From the NCBI GenBank assembly GCA_900549455.1, contig UROM01000074.1:1-8515 (forward strand): a stretch of 8,515 nt of DNA, written 5' to 3'. Below are positions 7,087 to 8,515 of this stretch, piece by piece (positions within the stretch are counted from its first letter, which is position 1; each line of letters starts with the position of its first letter). Under the pieces are notes generated by a model that was given only the letters and a program-made list of their open reading frames with translations, was not told where the DNA came from and did no database searches. The stretch is from an uncultured Collinsella sp. (GTDB lineage Bacteria; Actinomycetota; Coriobacteriia; Coriobacteriales; Coriobacteriaceae). The translations under genes and the position numbers were made by a program.

Positions 7087-7104
7087 AGAGCGGGTCGCTC
7101 TTTT
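7087..7104 (+). terminator. Short hairpin plus T-run after the kinase (weak terminator candidate)
   Basis: AGAGCG (7087-7092) pairs with CGCTCT (7096-7101) around a GGT loop, followed by TTT. The 6-bp stem and brief T-run begin just after the kinase stop. It may attenuate rather than fully stop transcription. Confidence 0.4.
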
Positions 7105-7117
7105 CATGAACCGTTTT

Positions 7118-7154
7118 GGGTCGCCAAGGAGGGTTTCTGACTCCTTGGTGACCT
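7118..7154 (+). terminator. Long hairpin in the kinase-downstream gap (terminator or mRNA-processing structure)
   Basis: GTCGCCAAGGAG (7120-7131) pairs with CTCCTTGGTGAC (7141-7152) with one G-U pair around a 9-nt loop. Flanking G-C and G-U pairs extend it to about 14 bp. A T-rich stretch (GTTAATTTTG) follows. This is the strongest inverted repeat I found outside a gene. It could end the five-gene transcript, stabilise its 3' end, or lower expression of the two downstream genes. The stem also contains an AAGGAGG sequence at 7126-7132 that is sequestered and has no start codon at a useful distance. Confidence 0.55.
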
Positions 7155-7173
7155 GTTAATTTTGATAAACGAT

Positions 7174-7178
7174 AGGAG
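7174..7178 (+). promoter_or_regulatory. Ribosome binding site deciding the start at 7185
   Basis: AGGAG ends 6 nt before the ATG at 7185 and only 1 nt before an out-of-frame ATG at 7180. This supports 7185, which opens the longer frame. Confidence 0.65.
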
Positions 7179-7184
7179 CATGGT

Positions 7185-7811
7185 ATGCCCACGCTACGAC
7201 TGGGGAATCTTTTCTCGGATTCCAATAATGGTCGCCAACAGCGACCGGTGGTGCCTCGACCGCAGGTTCCCAATACACCGCAACGCAATGACGGTCTCCA
7301 TGGTACCGAGCGACGCGCCATGGCTGCCTTTGATGACATGTTGGGTATTGAGAACGTGGCGTCTCAACGCGGCTCTCAAACAAATACACACTTGCGTTCG
7401 AACATGGCTCAACGTGAGATTCGAAACGACGTGGTGATCAATGAAGGTTTGGGTTCGTACGATGGACGTCCGTGTTCCATCAGGATCTACGAGAACCACC
7501 TTGAGATTATCGCCAAGCGTGAGGGGTCAACGCTCGATAACCATTCTGTGGTCAAGTCACTCGTTCCAGGCCTGGGTCATAGCAAGGCAGTGGCGGGCAG
7601 GCTTTTCGCTCCGGGCAATTCCAATCCGCCGATTATCATCCCCTTTAATTCTCTGAGCGGGTTTCAAGAAGTGAGCGGCTTTATGCCCACGTTCGTCTTT
7701 AACCGGCGTAATCCTCAGACCAGAAAGATGGAGACGCACACTATCAAGACGGTGACCAGGGAGTTTGGGTATGCGCTTAACCGCTATGCCCAGACGCACT
7801 TCCATTACTAA
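7185..7811 (+). CDS. Unrecognised protein with possible PH-like C-terminal domain
   Basis: I do not recognise this 208-residue protein by family. Residues 1-80 are rich in Gln, Asn, Arg and Pro and look disordered. From about 90 onward the pattern changes to alternating hydrophobic strands: CSIRIYENHLEIIAKREG, then PIIIPFNSLSGFQEV, then FMPTFVFNRR, and a final helix-like segment with REFGYALNRYAQ. Strand-turn-strand followed by an 'I-P-x-x-x-L' segment and a closing helix is typical of bacterial PH-like domains, which bind lipids or peptides, but this is a shape argument only. There is no signal peptide or membrane helix. It follows the kinase after a 99-nt gap with hairpins and precedes a membrane-protein gene by 18 nt, so it may belong to the same regulon and dock at the membrane or to phosphorylated partners. 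It ends in TAA TAG, as the kinase does. Confidence 0.8.
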   Translation: MPTLRLGNLFSDSNNGRQQRPVVPRPQVPNTPQRNDGLHGTERRAMAAFDDMLGIENVASQRGSQTNTHLRSNMAQREIRNDVVINEGLGSYDGRPCSIRIYENHLEIIAKREGSTLDNHSVVKSLVPGLGHSKAVAGRLFAPGNSNPPIIIPFNSLSGFQEVSGFMPTFVFNRRNPQTRKMETHTIKTVTREFGYALNRYAQTHFHY

Positions 7812-7813
7812 TA

Positions 7814-7821
7814 GGTGAAGG
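7814..7821 (+). promoter_or_regulatory. Ribosome binding site deciding the start at 7830
   Basis: GGTGAAGG ends 8 nt before the ATG at 7830. A GTG at 7815 opens the same frame but lies inside this site and has no ribosome site of its own, so 7830 is preferred. Confidence 0.55.
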
Positions 7822-7829
7822 CAAAACAT

Positions 7830-8486
7830 ATGGCAAACGATAAACAGCAAGAGGGCCTGTCGGCGCAAGAGCGTCTCGCCCGTCTTTATAGTGCTCGTGC
7901 TGAGGGACAGCAAGAGGACGCGACGTCGTTCGCGGGTGAGACTGCGGGAGTGTCCATTTCGTCAGAAGTACCGCAGGCTCAAACGGTTTCTACTCAGGAG
8001 CGTCTCGACCGCCTGCGTGCGCGACGCGCCGGCGTGCCTCTTCCGGGCGATCCGGAGGCAGCTACTCCGGTAAACAACGAGGGTGCGAATCGCCCTCGCT
8101 TTAACATCAATCTTTCGCGCATTGTGGACGCGATTCCCACCATTGTTCGGTATTTCCCGCTGCGTATTTTTACGGTTTGGGGGCTCTGCTCGGTCTGGTA
8201 CCGCATGTACTTGAACGTTGGCGGAGACGATGTGTTGCATACGGGGCTTCCGGCGCCAGGGTATAGCGCATTCAATCCATTCGCTTTGGCCGCCGTTGTA
8301 TTCATCGGCCTTCTCGTAGTTGTGACAGAAATAATTGCCGGCCCTTTGAGCTTGATCATTAAGCAACTGATCATCGGCGCCACGTATTTCTTCCGCGGTT
8401 CCGCCGCCACCCGCGAGGCCCGCGACCGTGCGCACGCGAACTTCAGCCTGCGCCGGCTCGTCACCGAGACGGTCCGCGGCTACCAC
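7830..8486 (+). CDS. Membrane protein with duplicated QERLxRL motif, N-terminal part only (3' cut by adapter)
   Basis: 219 codons are visible before the adapter; the LSLIHI continuation and its stop are artefacts, so the natural end is missing. Residues 1-100 are soluble, polar and probably disordered. They contain two copies of a short helix, S-A-Q-E-R-L-A-R-L at 11-19 and S-T-Q-E-R-L-D-R-L at 54-62, each followed by an Arg/Ala-rich patch. Membrane segments are likely at about 109-128 and 150-170, with a further hydrophobic stretch at 172-188. There is no classical signal peptide. The family is not recognised. The 18-nt spacing suggests co-expression with the PH-like protein, and proximity to a multi-spanning kinase makes a shared membrane complex possible. 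The last 32 codons are compositionally unlike the rest (about 75% GC against about 50% just before), so the extreme right end should be treated with caution. Confidence 0.8.
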
Positions 8487-8515
8487 CTGTCTCTTATACA
8501 CATCTGACGCTGCCG
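8487..8515. other. Nextera read-1 adapter, reverse complement (not genomic)
   Basis: The reverse-complement Tn5 mosaic end (CTGTCTCTTATACACATCT) at 8487-8505 is followed by GACGCTGCCG, the start of the reverse-complemented Nextera read-1 adapter. Any coding frame crossing 8486 is artificially extended, and the TGA at 8505-8507 is not a real stop. Confidence 0.98.

Noticed and set aside
7086..7184. A promoter for the last two genes
   Set aside because: Candidate -10-like GATAAA (7164-7169) and -35-like TTGGTG (7145-7150) are only 13 nt apart, and the latter lies in a hairpin arm. I cannot support a promoter call.
31..8486. CRISPR array, tRNA/rRNA gene, insertion sequence or integrase
   Set aside because: I saw no direct repeat-spacer pattern, no cloverleaf-like or rRNA segment, and no transposase or recombinase motif. 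The only tandem repeat is the coding ETVTV array, and the Tn5 mosaic ends are adapters.

Overview
This is one assembled fragment of bacterial DNA with library adapter still attached at both ends. Bases 1-30 match the Illumina Nextera read-2 adapter, ending in the 19-bp Tn5 mosaic end. Bases 8487-8515 match the reverse complement of the read-1 adapter. The genuine insert is therefore 31..8486, and peptides read from the ends (MCIRDR, MYKRQ, SLIHI) are adapter artefacts. Moderately high GC, dense same-strand genes, strong Shine-Dalgarno sites and a radical-SAM enzyme suggest an anaerobic high-GC bacterium. A gut actinobacterium of the Coriobacteriia (Collinsella-like) is my guess from overall style; no marker gene proves it.

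All seven genes lie on the + strand. In order they are: the 3' end of a gene with a C-terminal zinc ribbon (31..279); a small radical-SAM activase-like protein (269..865); an HSP100/ClpB-type AAA+ ATPase with a degenerate N-terminal module (869..2824); a PP2C-type Ser/Thr phosphatase (2821..3582); a 1166-residue Hanks-type Ser/Thr kinase with six predicted membrane segments (3585..7085); a 208-residue unrecognised protein with a possible PH-like fold (7185..7811); and the 5' part of a membrane protein (7830..8486, cut by the adapter). The first five are overlapping or 2-3 nt apart, so they are almost certainly co-transcribed and translationally coupled. A 99-nt gap with two hairpins separates the kinase from the last two genes, which are 18 nt apart.

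The locus reads as a membrane-anchored phospho-signalling module: a kinase and its phosphatase, an ATP-driven remodelling machine and a radical enzyme. The most distinctive element is the kinase N-terminus, which carries eleven copies of an E-T-V-T-V-x-R motif spaced about 14 residues apart. The motif resembles the E-T-T-S-V-F-R phosphosite of actinobacterial GarA/OdhI, so the tail may be a multivalent phosphothreonine array for FHA-type readers. That reading is an inference. Kinase-phosphatase-zinc-ribbon groupings recall the described TerY-P triad, but no vWA (TerY) or other Ter protein is visible here. I do not recognise this exact combination as a named system.
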